From Halobacillus_B rhizosphaerae (GTDB taxonomy: Bacteria; Bacillota; Bacilli; Bacillales; Halobacillaceae), in assembly GCF_046719735.1 (NCBI RefSeq), contig NZ_JAUTWQ010000010.1, positions 1-64,000 on the forward strand: a stretch of 64,000 nucleotides of DNA. Reading direction: 5' to 3'. Position 1 is the stretch's first letter. Each line of letters begins with the position of its first letter. This document shows, one piece after another, positions 34,612 through 42,980 of the stretch. Under the pieces are notes generated by a model that worked only from the letters and a program-made list of their open reading frames with translations, made no database searches and was not told the DNA's origin. The position numbers and the translations under genes are program-made.

Positions 34612-35787
34612 TTGAGTAGATTTACAGAAGTTACACCTAGAAAAGGGACCAGGTCTGTCAAATGGGATATGGCAGAAGACCTTTACCAAGATAAAGACAT
34701 TCTTCCCATGTGGGTTGCCGACATGGATTTCCGCATTCCAGATGCTGTGATTCAAGCTTTAGAAGAAAGGGTAGCTCATGGAATTTTTGGATATACCCTG
34801 CCAGACAACCAATTAAAGGAGGAGGTTACCGGTTGGCTTCAGCACCGGCATCAATGGGAAATTCAACCCGAATGGATTACATACAGTCCAGGTGTGATCC
34901 CCAGTCTCCATATGATTATACAATCACTGACGGAGGAAAGTGACCATGTCTTAATTCAAACGCCAGTCTATCCCCCCTTTTACAGTGTGGTAGAGCAGCA
35001 TAATCGAAATTTGGTTAAAAACCCTTTAGTTTTGGAAAACAACCAATACACAATAGACTTTAAAGACTTTGAAGATAAAATAATCGATAATCATGTGCAA
35101 TTGTTTATTCTTTGCAACCCCCATAATCCGGTCGGACGAGTATGGTCAAAAGAAGAGCTGACTAAAATGAGCGAAATCTGCCTTAAACACAACGTAAAAA
35201 TTGTGGCCGATGAAATTCATGCAGACTTAATCTTTAGTGAAGCAAAGCACATTCCGATTGCATCTCTTTCCAACGACATTAGCGATCAAACAGTTACCTG
35301 CTTATCTCCAACTAAAACCTTTAACTTAGCTGGATTACAGGTTTCTTATTTAGTGACCGCAAATCAGGAGTTAAGGGAAAAAGTAGAGAAACAATTTAAA
35401 CAGCAGGGCATGGGGATGTTAAATACACTTGGTATCACTGCATTAGAGGCAGCTTACTCGAAAGGTGAAGAGTGGCTCAGTGAGCTGCTTGAGACCCTGG
35501 AAAATCATAGAGATTACGTGGCACAACGCTTCCACGATGAAACCAATGCTATTCAAGTTATTCCAGCCGAAGGAACCTATCTATTATGGCTGGACTGCCG
35601 TAACCTGGGCTTGACGCATACAGAACTTAAATCATTTATGCAGAAAGAGGCAAGAATAGGATTGAATGATGGTGCTTCTTTCGGAGAAGAAGGCGAAGGG
35701 TTCATGCGCTTAAATATTGCTGCGCCAAAAAAAATAATAGAAGAAGGCGTAAATCGGATTATTAAAGCAGTTGAAAATCACTCTTAA
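34612..35787 (+). CDS. patB: MalY/PatB-family cystathionine beta-lyase / aminotransferase
   Basis: 391 residues, fold-type I PLP enzyme. The PLP lysine is in LSPTKTFNLAG near 228, the cofactor-binding ADEIHADL near 199, and the opening LPMWVADMDFRIPDA is diagnostic of the MalY/PatB group, which cleave cystathionine and other C-S bonds. The start is probably TTG at 34612, six bases after GGAGGG; an ATG at 34573 lacks a comparable site. In B. subtilis patB lies next to kinB-kapB; here kinB is absent from this locus. Confidence 0.88.
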   Translation: MSRFTEVTPRKGTRSVKWDMAEDLYQDKDILPMWVADMDFRIPDAVIQALEERVAHGIFGYTLPDNQLKEEVTGWLQHRHQWEIQPEWITYSPGVIPSLHMIIQSLTEESDHVLIQTPVYPPFYSVVEQHNRNLVKNPLVLENNQYTIDFKDFEDKIIDNHVQLFILCNPHNPVGRVWSKEELTKMSEICLKHNVKIVADEIHADLIFSEAKHIPIASLSNDISDQTVTCLSPTKTFNLAGLQVSYLVTANQELREKVEKQFKQQGMGMLNTLGITALEAAYSKGEEWLSELLETLENHRDYVAQRFHDETNAIQVIPAEGTYLLWLDCRNLGLTHTELKSFMQKEARIGLNDGASFGEEGEGFMRLNIAAPKKIIEEGVNRIIKAVENHS

Positions 35788-35810
35788 CAAGGAACTTTAA
35801 ACTAGATATT

Positions 35811-35850
35811 AAAAAACCCGGACTCACAAAACGTGAATGGTCCGGGTTTT
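35811..35850. terminator. patB/SOD bidirectional terminator
   Basis: AACCCGGA and TCCGGGTT with an inner CAC/GTG pair, A and T runs on either side. It shares arms with the leuS and pepA terminators. Confidence 0.8.
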
Positions 35851-35911
35851 CTATTGAACATATATTGAAATCAGTTACATTTTTTTCTAAGATCAGTAAA
35901 TCATTATACCA

Positions 35912-36493
35912 TCACTTACTACTTTTCTTTTGTTTTTCCATTGGTTCTGTTGGATCACTGGTTTCATTCTTGTCCGCATCTAAAGTGATCTTAGCACATG
36001 CAAATCGTTCACCCGAGTCACCGGCCGGCTGCGTCATTCCATCATCCACTCCACTATGAATAACAAGGGAGGTACCTTCCTTACGAAGAAGAGACTTCTG
36101 CCCATCTTTTAAAGTAGCATCTGGAAGCATTAATTCCGCATTCACCATACCAGCTGAGTCCGCTTCAATATTAGGCAGATCCCCAGCATGAGCGCCTTCT
36201 GCATTCATCAGTCCATGAAGCTTAGACATTGGATTGAAATGATTCCCCGCACTTTTAAAGTCTGGTGCTTTACATTTAGGGAATTCATGAACATGGATGG
36301 CATGGGGGCCAGGCTCTAACCCTTCTACCTTCACTTTCACTTGAACGCCATCTGACATTTCTTTCAAAGTAGCCGTTCCTATCTTGTCTCCCTGTCCGTT
36401 ATAGAACGAAGTATTTAATGGTGACCGTTTATCTGCACTACAGGCGGAAAGAAAGAGGCAGATGATAAATCCAATTGGTATAACTCTGTTCAT
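35912..36493 (-). CDS. sodC: Cu/Zn superoxide dismutase-like lipoprotein
   Basis: 193 residues. Signal peptide with lipobox LSAC (Cys18), so it is anchored outside the membrane. The Cu/Zn SOD domain retains HVHE (two copper His), GNHFNP (bridging His), KLHG and HAGDLPN (zinc His and Asp), and IHSGVDD (fourth copper His), plus the Arg in GERFACAKI and cysteines for the disulfide. B. subtilis YojM is reported to lack full copper ligation, but here all ligands appear present, so activity is plausible. A polar Lys-rich tail ends the protein. It is convergent with patB and probably follows the 60-residue membrane-protein gene. Confidence 0.86.
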   Translation of the reverse strand: MNRVIPIGFIICLFLSACSADKRSPLNTSFYNGQGDKIGTATLKEMSDGVQVKVKVEGLEPGPHAIHVHEFPKCKAPDFKSAGNHFNPMSKLHGLMNAEGAHAGDLPNIEADSAGMVNAELMLPDATLKDGQKSLLRKEGTSLVIHSGVDDGMTQPAGDSGERFACAKITLDADKNETSDPTEPMEKQKKSSK

Positions 36494-36572
36494 GGAGCAC
36501 CTCCGTGTCTGACTGAGTCCTTAAAGCTAGTGTCTCCATAAAACAGGAAAAATATAAATTTTAAAAGCAAAC

Positions 36573-36604
36573 AAAAAGGCCGCGCTGTTCCCGGTAGCGC
36601 AGCC
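36573..36604 (-). terminator. Terminator of the 60-residue membrane-protein gene
   Basis: On the minus strand GGCTGCGCT and AGCGCGGCC form a stem followed by TTTTTGTTT. Confidence 0.75.
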
Positions 36605-36607
36605 AAT

Positions 36608-36790
36608 TCAATGTTCGTGGTGCTGTTCAGCAGCAGACGTGTAATTCTCTTCTGATTTCTTTTCTTCTTTCCTTGATGCGCGGATAATGAGATACATAGT
36701 GAGTACGGCACCTGCCATGAAGATGAGCAATGAAATAACGGCTGGGATATATTCCGATTTGTCTTCTGGAAAATACAAAAATTCCATCAT
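36608..36790 (-). CDS. Small single-pass membrane protein, unknown
   Basis: 60 residues: a short N-terminus, one hydrophobic helix (about 15-38) and a charged, His-ending tail (ENYTSAAEQHHEH). The tail may bind metal but this is only suggestive. Two consecutive ATG codons start the gene, with AAGGAAG upstream. It is followed by its own terminator, then the SOD lipoprotein gene. No family recognised. Confidence 0.65.
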   Translation of the reverse strand: MMEFLYFPEDKSEYIPAVISLLIFMAGAVLTMYLIIRASRKEEKKSEENYTSAAEQHHEH

Positions 36791-36911
36791 AACACGATCA
36801 CTTCCTTCCCTATTTCTTCATTATATCAAATCTTCCATTTAGAAATCACTTCTTCACGATATCTTCACACTTAATATCTTTGTTACAATAAGAAAAAAGG
36901 AGGTTCGGTGC

Positions 36912-37292
36912 ATGCCAGAGCATAACATTGGAGACATCGTCAAAGCTCATTATAAATCTGGAATTTATATAGGAGAAGTAGCAGAAGACAGAAACCGTTT
37001 TTATTTGGTTAAGGTTTTAGCCGTTGACAAGCATCCGATGCAAGGGGATTTACATAATCCTGGTAAAACGGAAGAGGTGTTCTTTCACCAGCGCAAAGCG
37101 CTCAGCTTCCAGGAGAAAGCGAATGTCCAGAAGGAAGCTGTTCATTCCTATGAAGGAGAGGTTCCAGAGTATGAAGCTTCATTAAGGGACTCTATGGAGC
37201 AATTAAAGGCAAAGCTGACGAGAAGAGAGACCGAATTTAATAAGTTGGCTGTACAGCGTCTCGCTGAGCTTGAACACCAGTATTTTGGTTAA
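36912..37292 (+). CDS. kapB: KapB, sporulation kinase-associated protein
   Basis: 126 residues. KapB in B. subtilis is needed for KinB-dependent entry into sporulation. The N-terminal beta-barrel-like half has GDIVKAHYKSGIYIGEV, the middle VDKHPMQGDLHNPG, and the C-terminal third is a charged helix (about 85-126). No lipobox is seen in this copy. AAGGAGG precedes the ATG. The usual upstream partner kinB and downstream kapD are not present at this locus. Confidence 0.88.
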   Translation: MPEHNIGDIVKAHYKSGIYIGEVAEDRNRFYLVKVLAVDKHPMQGDLHNPGKTEEVFFHQRKALSFQEKANVQKEAVHSYEGEVPEYEASLRDSMEQLKAKLTRRETEFNKLAVQRLAELEHQYFG

Positions 37293-37353
37293 CTATCACA
37301 GGTATAATAACTTTACTTTTTCATCAAGAGAGACAGGCAGCTGAAATTTATTC

Positions 37354-37391
37354 ACCATAAACCCCCGAACGTAATAGTTCGGGGGTTTATG
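37354..37391. terminator. kapB/khtU bidirectional terminator
   Basis: CATAAACCCCCGAAC and GTTCGGGGGTTTATG form a perfect 15-base stem with a short loop. Confidence 0.85.
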
Positions 37392-37500
37392 AATTTAACG
37401 AGGTATTCAGCGGAACCTGTCCAACTAAGTCAATTTCCACGGGCACACGCTCCGTCTCGTTTGATGTATGGGTCGTACTTATAAGCTTCAAGCACCTATT

Positions 37501-38676
37501 TTATCGAGGTACTTTTAAATTCTTCTTCTTTTTCACTGGTTTTCCATATAGTTTATTAGTAATCTTAGATGCCTGTTCAAACAGAAGCATTCCGGTAAAG
37601 GCAGCTGCCACTATATATATTCCGCTGAAAACTTTAAGCATACCTGCAGCAGCCCCGGCAATCACTACTGAAAACTCTCCACGAGCACACAAAGATAATC
37701 CAGCTCTGAGAGAAGCCCGCTTTGATATTCCATACATTGGTCCGCCTAAAACACCGACCAAAACTTTGGACAAAACAGACCAGACCACAAGTGTGAGTAA
37801 AAGGCCGGCCATTGGAATCCCATTTCCTAATTCAATAGTTGTCCCAAAATACACAAAAAAAGCCGGCAGAAGTAGATCTCGCACAGGATAAACGGTTTGT
37901 TCTACTTTTTCGACCTTTCCAATCTCAGCCAGCATCATCCCAGCTAAAAATGCACCCAGGACCTCGGATAGACCCAAGTAAAGTGCAAACCCTCCATATC
38001 CTAAAGCAATGCCGATTAATAGAGCGATTTTGAAATCTTCATCATCAATCCGGTCCAAGAAAGCTTCAAAACGCTTAAATAATGTTTTACCAAGCAAGAT
38101 TGCTAATAAAGCAAGTCCTGCAATCTTTCCAGCTAAGAGCAAAAAGGTGACCACAGTTAAATCTTCGCCTGAGTGGATGCCAAAGAGAACTGCCACAATA
38201 ATGGGCGCTGCTAAGTCTTCAAAGATGAGAAGAGCGAGCATGAATTCCGTTTCCGTGTTTGCCATTCTCCCCCGGTCATCCAGCAGTTTAGCGGTAATCG
38301 AAGAGCTAGTAGCGTAGCATAAACCCCCGATTAAAAAACTTGAAAATAAATCAAGCTGAAATAATAAGGCAATTCCGGTCGTGACTCCTAAACTTAATCC
38401 GATGTCTAATAGTCCAGTTGGCCAAATCCGTCTAGCAATGCCACCTAGTCGATTAATATTAAATTCCAGACCCAGCAAAAAGAAGAGGAGAACGATGCCA
38501 ATTTCACTGGCGAAGTGCAGCAGTTCACTATCCGCTACCAAATCCGACAGGAAAATTCCAAGCAGGATATACATGACGACGTTGGGGAACTTGATTTTAA
38601 TACTTAAAAAACCTAAGTAGAAGATAAATAGCAAAATCAATCCTGCGCCAAGCAGGGCTGGAAATTCAGTGGGCAC
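37501..38676 (-). CDS. khtU: K+/H+ antiporter membrane subunit KhtU
   Basis: 391 residues with about 12 membrane helices, CPA2 family (Na+/H+ exchanger fold). Conserved acidic segments include FEDLAAP near 154. It is the transport subunit of the K+(or NH4+)/H+ antiporter whose activity is set by KhtT. The start is GTG (38676-38674). It follows khtT by 6 bases, so they are co-translated. A basic tail KPVKKKKNLKVPR ends the protein. The third gene khtS found in B. subtilis is absent. Confidence 0.87.
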   Translation of the reverse strand: MPTEFPALLGAGLILLFIFYLGFLSIKIKFPNVVMYILLGIFLSDLVADSELLHFASEIGIVLLFFLLGLEFNINRLGGIARRIWPTGLLDIGLSLGVTTGIALLFQLDLFSSFLIGGLCYATSSSITAKLLDDRGRMANTETEFMLALLIFEDLAAPIIVAVLFGIHSGEDLTVVTFLLLAGKIAGLALLAILLGKTLFKRFEAFLDRIDDEDFKIALLIGIALGYGGFALYLGLSEVLGAFLAGMMLAEIGKVEKVEQTVYPVRDLLLPAFFVYFGTTIELGNGIPMAGLLLTLVVWSVLSKVLVGVLGGPMYGISKRASLRAGLSLCARGEFSVVIAGAAAGMLKVFSGIYIVAAAFTGMLLFEQASKITNKLYGKPVKKKKNLKVPR

Positions 38677-38682
38677 TAATGA

Positions 38683-39171
38683 TCATTCCTCTCCTTTACA
38701 CAAAGCAGACAGGCTGTCAATTTGGTCTTGCTTTCCAATGGTCATGATGACGTCGCCGGGCTGAAGTCGGGTATCCGCTTCAGGAATGGCAATCGTTTCG
38801 TCTCCTTTAACGATACCAATAATTGTTGCTCCCGTTTTATTTCGGATCTCCGATTCTTCAATCGTTTGAAAAGCAATCGATGATTTTTCTTTGAGCTCCA
38901 CCCAATCTATAACAATTTGGTTCTTAAAGATTTTCAATTTGTCGGCATCTACAGGCTGATAAGTAGCACCAAGCAATTGAGCCCCTAGCTCCCGAGTTTC
39001 ATCTGAAGTTAAATCCATAGCAAAATCTGCTTCTTCACTGTCCGCCTCATCAAAAAAGTATAATTCTCGCTTTCCAGTGTGATGGACAATTAAAACAAGC
39101 ATACTGTCATCGCCGGTTATAAGGGAAATCTTTTGACCGATCCCCGGCAATTTCGAAATCGATATATTCAT
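38683..39171 (-). CDS. khtT: KhtT regulatory subunit (TrkA-C domain)
   Basis: 162 residues, cytoplasmic. The N-terminal half (about 5-75) is the KhtT-type domain starting with KLPGIGQKISLITGDDSML; a TrkA-C/RCK-C domain covers about 80-160 (VIDWVELKEKSSIAF and TRLQPGDVIMTIG). In B. subtilis KhtT controls KhtU and binds c-di-AMP; that ligand is inferred from the family. It lies directly before khtU. Confidence 0.87.
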   Translation of the reverse strand: MNISISKLPGIGQKISLITGDDSMLVLIVHHTGKRELYFFDEADSEEADFAMDLTSDETRELGAQLLGATYQPVDADKLKIFKNQIVIDWVELKEKSSIAFQTIEESEIRNKTGATIIGIVKGDETIAIPEADTRLQPGDVIMTIGKQDQIDSLSALCKGEE

Positions 39172-39451
39172 TTTTTCAGCTCCTTTTATTAGCAGGTGTA
39201 CGGTCCAAGGCTTCTTTTTATTATGAAACGTTTACTATGAAAATAAACCGCAAAGCTTTGTATCGCCCCCACGGTCTTTATTTCAATGAATGGAACACGA
39301 GTTCTTTTACATCGATCTGATGCCTATCTTCCTTTATTCTTTATTTTACCAGTACGGTTTACTAATACAAACCTTTATATAATGATGATTTGTTTTCTTT
39401 ATTTTGGTGTGGTAATTTTAAATAGCTTAACTAATACAAGGGGGTTATCTA

Positions 39452-40162
39452 ATGAGTACACACATTGGTGCGAATCCTGGAGATATTGCTGAAAAAATTC
39501 TATTGCCGGGTGACCCGCTCCGTGCAAAGTATATTGCTGAAAATTTTTTAGAAAATCCAAAATGCTATAATGAAGTCCGCGGCATGTATGGCTATACCGG
39601 AACTTATAAAGGTGAACGTATCTCTGTACAGGGAACCGGAATGGGAGTTCCTTCGATTTCCATTTATATAAATGAACTAATGGAAAGCTATGATGTTCAA
39701 AAACTAATCCGTGTCGGTACATGCGGAGCCCTGCAAAAAGACGTGAAAGTGCGTGACGTCATTCTCGCCTCTACCTCCACTACCGATTCTCAAATGAATC
39801 GTATGGTCTTTGGCGGTATTGATTTTGCTCCGACCGCAGACTTTGGGTTATTAAAAAATGCTTACGATGCTGGAAAGAATAAAGGGCTTAAACTTAAAGT
39901 GGGTAATGTGTTTACCAGCGATAGTTTCTACCGTGACCAGGCAATGGACTTATTCAACCTTCTCGCTCAATATAATGTACTGGCCGTAGAAATGGAAACG
40001 ACCGCTCTTTATACACTAGCTGCGAAATATAACCGGCAGGCATTATCGGTCTTAACCGTCAGCGACCACATTCTTACTGGAGAAGAAACTTCTTCGGAAG
40101 AAAGGCAGACCACGTTTAACGAAATGATTGAAGTTGCTTTAGAAGCAGCGATTCAAGACTAG
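39452..40162 (+). CDS. deoD: Purine-nucleoside phosphorylase, DeoD type
   Basis: 236 residues, hexameric PNP family. It splits purine nucleosides with phosphate in salvage. Signatures: LPGDPLRAKYIAE (21-33), the RVGTCGAL segment near 88, and EMETTALY near 178 for ribose binding. AAGGGGG precedes the ATG. TTTACT near 39358 and TATAAT are possible promoter parts. It is followed by a clear terminator. Confidence 0.96.
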   Translation: MSTHIGANPGDIAEKILLPGDPLRAKYIAENFLENPKCYNEVRGMYGYTGTYKGERISVQGTGMGVPSISIYINELMESYDVQKLIRVGTCGALQKDVKVRDVILASTSTTDSQMNRMVFGGIDFAPTADFGLLKNAYDAGKNKGLKLKVGNVFTSDSFYRDQAMDLFNLLAQYNVLAVEMETTALYTLAAKYNRQALSVLTVSDHILTGEETSSEERQTTFNEMIEVALEAAIQD

Positions 40163-40169
40163 CACGATT

Positions 40170-40206
40170 CACCCGTTCTCTATGAGATAACGGGTGTTTT
40201 TCATTT
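40170..40206 (+). terminator. deoD terminator
   Basis: CACCCGTT and AACGGGTG form a stem followed by TTTTTCATTTTT. Confidence 0.85.
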
Positions 40207-40443
40207 TTGATTTATTTTTTCAATTTCATCTAAAGGGATAAAGAGAACTGAATCTCCGACTAAGACCTCTGCGTAGCAGGATTTTACCTTCTCAAGCTGT
40301 CCCCGAAAACAATACTTTTTCGTTTGAATGAGTAAGTGTTTTCCCATGCACAGCTTCATGGTGCTTAGGAGCCAGGTTTCAATACTTCTGCTTGTTGAAG
40401 GCGATGTTCCTTCGGGCGGAACTGCATATTCTGGATAAGACAT
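40201..40443 (-). CDS. yuzF: DUF2642 family small protein (YuzF-like)
   Basis: 80 residues, no signal peptide. It resembles the DUF2642/YuzF family of Bacillales: a variable Pro/Ser-rich N-terminus, then a beta-rich part (LLIQTKKYCFRGQLEKV) resembling an Sm-like fold. Function unknown, possibly spore- or nucleic acid-related. The ATG at 40443 is chosen because GGGGGAGGA is just upstream; the longer frame to 40485 lacks a site. Confidence 0.75.
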   Translation of the reverse strand: MSYPEYAVPPEGTSPSTSRSIETWLLSTMKLCMGKHLLIQTKKYCFRGQLEKVKSCYAEVLVGDSVLFIPLDEIEKINQK

Positions 40444-40640
40444 GGAAAGTCCTCCCCCAAACATAATCTTATTTATCCTATACATTAGTATTGAGTTTGT
40501 TTGGGCTTTTCAACCATAGACAATACTAGGGAAGTGCATGCTGCTTTTCCTCTGGTGAATGCTTAATGGCTAGAAGAAGTGGTCTGCACGTTAACCATAA
40601 CTGCGGCCATGGAAATCGAAGCAGACAAATATAGAAAATA

Positions 40641-40680
40641 AAAACCCGGACCTCTGAAAATATGGTCCGGGAAATTTTTT
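40641..40680 (-). terminator. pepA terminator
   Basis: CCCGGACC and GGTCCGGG form an 8-base stem; on the minus strand a T-rich run follows. Arms match the leuS terminator. Confidence 0.8.
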
Positions 40681-40718
40681 GTATAAAATTAGGATGGTGC
40701 AGAACTTTGGAAGCTTAC

Positions 40719-42197
40719 CTAGCTAAGAATATAACCAGCTAATGTTTTTGCCATCACGCCTGTTGGTCCCTTTGGCCCAAGTTCATGAGAAGCTTCTGCC
40801 ACAGAAGTTCCTGCAATGTCTAAGTGAACCCACGGAGTATTTTCAGCAAATTCTCCTACGAAAGCTCCCCCCATTATCGGATGGGCCTTTCTCGTAGGTG
40901 AATTATTTAAATCGGCAATATCGCTATTTCGAACTTGGGCTTGATAATCCTCATTATAAGGAAGCTGCCAAATAGGTTCTCCCATGGATTCCCCAATAGA
41001 CTCAAGCTCTTTATAAAGGTTGATATTGTTAGTCATAGCTCCAGTCATCCAGGAGCCCAAAGCGGTAACTACTCCGCCCGTAAGAGTGGCGACGTTTATC
41101 ACGCGGTCAGCTTTGTTCTGTTTGGCATACGTCACGCCATCCGCTAGCGCAAGCCTGCCTTCCGCATCTGTATTCAGCACTTCGATGGTTTTCCCACTTA
41201 ATGAAGTAATGACATCATCTGGCTTGAAAGCGGAGCCAGAAATCATATTATCTGAGGAAGGAATAACAGCTAATACATTTTTGCTCGGCTTAAGCCTGCC
41301 AATCGTATCCATGGCACCAAGGACTGCAGCTGCACCTCCCATGTCCCCTTTCATACCAGGCATACCGGTTTTAGATTTAATCGAATAACCGCCTGTATCG
41401 TACGTAATCCCTTTTCCTACTAAAGCGGTAACATCCTCCCAGTTTTCTAAGCCCTGATATTTTAATACGATCATTTTCGGAGGCTCAGTGGAACCCTGAT
41501 TTACAGCTAACAGAGCTCCCATCCCCAGTTCCTCCATATCTTCTTTCTCTAAAATTTCTGCCTCAAACCCATAATTGTCTGCCATGTGAAGCGCATACTT
41601 CGCCATATCTGTCGCAGTCAGAAGGTTGGCAGGCAGATGGACAAGGTCTCTTGCTGTATTTACCCCTTTACCAAACGCAAATCCAGTCGCTGCGGAACGA
41701 AGTAACACGCGTTCATCGTCACTGCTTATGAAAGTAACGTGCTCGATCGCAAGGGAGCCTTCCGACTTTCGGGTTTTATAATGTTTGAGTACACAAGTAG
41801 ATGTAATCATCGCTTCTGCAATTATCTCCGCACACTCTTCAATGCGAAGCTGATCAGGTTTTAAACTATCCATTGCTAGAGCTGCTTGAGTAATTCCATC
41901 CTGCTGCAGCTGTTTAAATAACCGGCCTAGAGCTTTACGATAAGTAGAGCGAGTCAGTTGATCACTATTACCTAAGCCTATAAAGTAGACGCGTTTTGCC
42001 GAAAGGATTCCTGCGGGCATTAATTTAGACACTTTCTGTCTTTTACTTGAAAGATCACCTTCCTGTATGTAGCTGTCCAGCTGACCATTAAATTTCTCAT
42101 TGACCTGATGATAGGAATTCATCTTCTTATCATCCTGAAATAAACCGACGATTAAAGCCTGGTCTTCCTCGAATAATGTTTTTCTAGTTGAAAACAT
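40719..42197 (-). CDS. pepA: Leucyl aminopeptidase (M17)
   Basis: 492 residues, M17 di-metal aminopeptidase, matching B. subtilis YuiE. The signature NTDAEGRLALADG lies near 340; metal-binding VGKGITYDTGGYSIK is near 258-272 and KGDMGGAA near 280. It removes N-terminal residues from peptides in the cytoplasm. It is divergent from yuiD and ends at its own terminator. Confidence 0.95.
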   Translation of the reverse strand: MFSTRKTLFEEDQALIVGLFQDDKKMNSYHQVNEKFNGQLDSYIQEGDLSSKRQKVSKLMPAGILSAKRVYFIGLGNSDQLTRSTYRKALGRLFKQLQQDGITQAALAMDSLKPDQLRIEECAEIIAEAMITSTCVLKHYKTRKSEGSLAIEHVTFISSDDERVLLRSAATGFAFGKGVNTARDLVHLPANLLTATDMAKYALHMADNYGFEAEILEKEDMEELGMGALLAVNQGSTEPPKMIVLKYQGLENWEDVTALVGKGITYDTGGYSIKSKTGMPGMKGDMGGAAAVLGAMDTIGRLKPSKNVLAVIPSSDNMISGSAFKPDDVITSLSGKTIEVLNTDAEGRLALADGVTYAKQNKADRVINVATLTGGVVTALGSWMTGAMTNNINLYKELESIGESMGEPIWQLPYNEDYQAQVRNSDIADLNNSPTRKAHPIMGGAFVGEFAENTPWVHLDIAGTSVAEASHELGPKGPTGVMAKTLAGYILS

Positions 42198-42279
42198 GTG
42201 AACACCTCCAGTTCAAAGTATACTAGAAACCTTAATTTTTTTCTTACTTTAACTTTTAGGAACAACATTTCTAGGGACG

Positions 42280-42308
42280 TTCATTATTTGAATGTGATAT
42301 GATATACA
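42280..42308 (+). promoter_or_regulatory. yuiD promoter candidate
   Basis: TTCATT (42280-42285), a 17-base spacer and TATACA (42303-42308), 75 bases before the yuiD start. Confidence 0.4.
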
Positions 42309-42382
42309 TAGAATTTTTCATACTCACCTCTTATGAACACGGATGAATTTCTATTTTATTTTGGGCTGGAAAGGATGTCACC

Positions 42383-42862
42383 ATGCTGAGTTTATTGCAT
42401 AATTTCCCCTTGTGGGCATCGATCGCTGCTATTTTCTTTGCACAGCTTGTAAAGATTCCCATCCATTTTTTCGCATCAAGAGAGTTTACTCCTGGCCTTG
42501 CTTTTAGTACAGGCGGTATGCCAAGCAGTCATTCAGCTGCTGTCACGGCTCTTGCCACCGGAGTCGGCATACAAGAAGGTTTCGATTCTGCCATCTTTGC
42601 TGTGGCCTGCGTGTTTACGATCATTGTGATGTTCGATTCCACAGGTGTACGACGACAAACCGGCGAACAGGCGATCATGCTGAATATCTTACTAAAAGAT
42701 TTCCAAAGGTTTGTAGATGAAGCTAAAGATTGGGGAAATAAAGAACAGTTTCAACGTAAAGCGGAATTGAAAGAACTTCTCGGACACCAGCCTATCGAAG
42801 TTTTTTTTGGAGGAGTCACCGGAATTTTACTTGCTTTTATCCTGCATTCAATGATTTATTAG
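42383..42862 (+). CDS. yuiD: DUF212 membrane protein YuiD
   Basis: 159 residues with three or four hydrophobic segments. It belongs to the DUF212 family, distantly related to PAP2 acid phosphatases and vanadium haloperoxidases. Key segments are GGMPSSHSAAVTALA at about 47-61 and VMFDSTGVRRQTGEQA near 85-100. Substrate unknown. It is divergent from pepA and convergent with yuiC. Confidence 0.88.
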   Translation: MLSLLHNFPLWASIAAIFFAQLVKIPIHFFASREFTPGLAFSTGGMPSSHSAAVTALATGVGIQEGFDSAIFAVACVFTIIVMFDSTGVRRQTGEQAIMLNILLKDFQRFVDEAKDWGNKEQFQRKAELKELLGHQPIEVFFGGVTGILLAFILHSMIY

Positions 42863-42894
42863 CAGGTCAGAAGAAACATCTCTGACTGAACAGA

Positions 42895-42937
42895 AAAGCG
42901 TGACATCAAGCTGAAGCTCTTGATGTCACGCTTTCTT
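42895..42937. terminator. yuiD/yuiC bidirectional terminator
   Basis: AAAGCGTGACATCAAG and CTTGATGTCACGCTTT form a 16-base perfect stem between convergent genes. Confidence 0.9.
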
Positions 42938-42980
42938 TGGGTGAGTGAAGAAAGACCGTTGTCATCTTCAGACTCTTCTA

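Noticed and set aside
39226..39240. CcpA cre site upstream of deoD
   Set aside because: ATGAAACGTTTACT fails at the first three positions of the cre consensus.
39286..39492. 68-codon frame upstream of deoD
   Set aside because: Overlaps the deoD start in another frame, lacks a site, and looks like translated AT-rich noise; not khtS.
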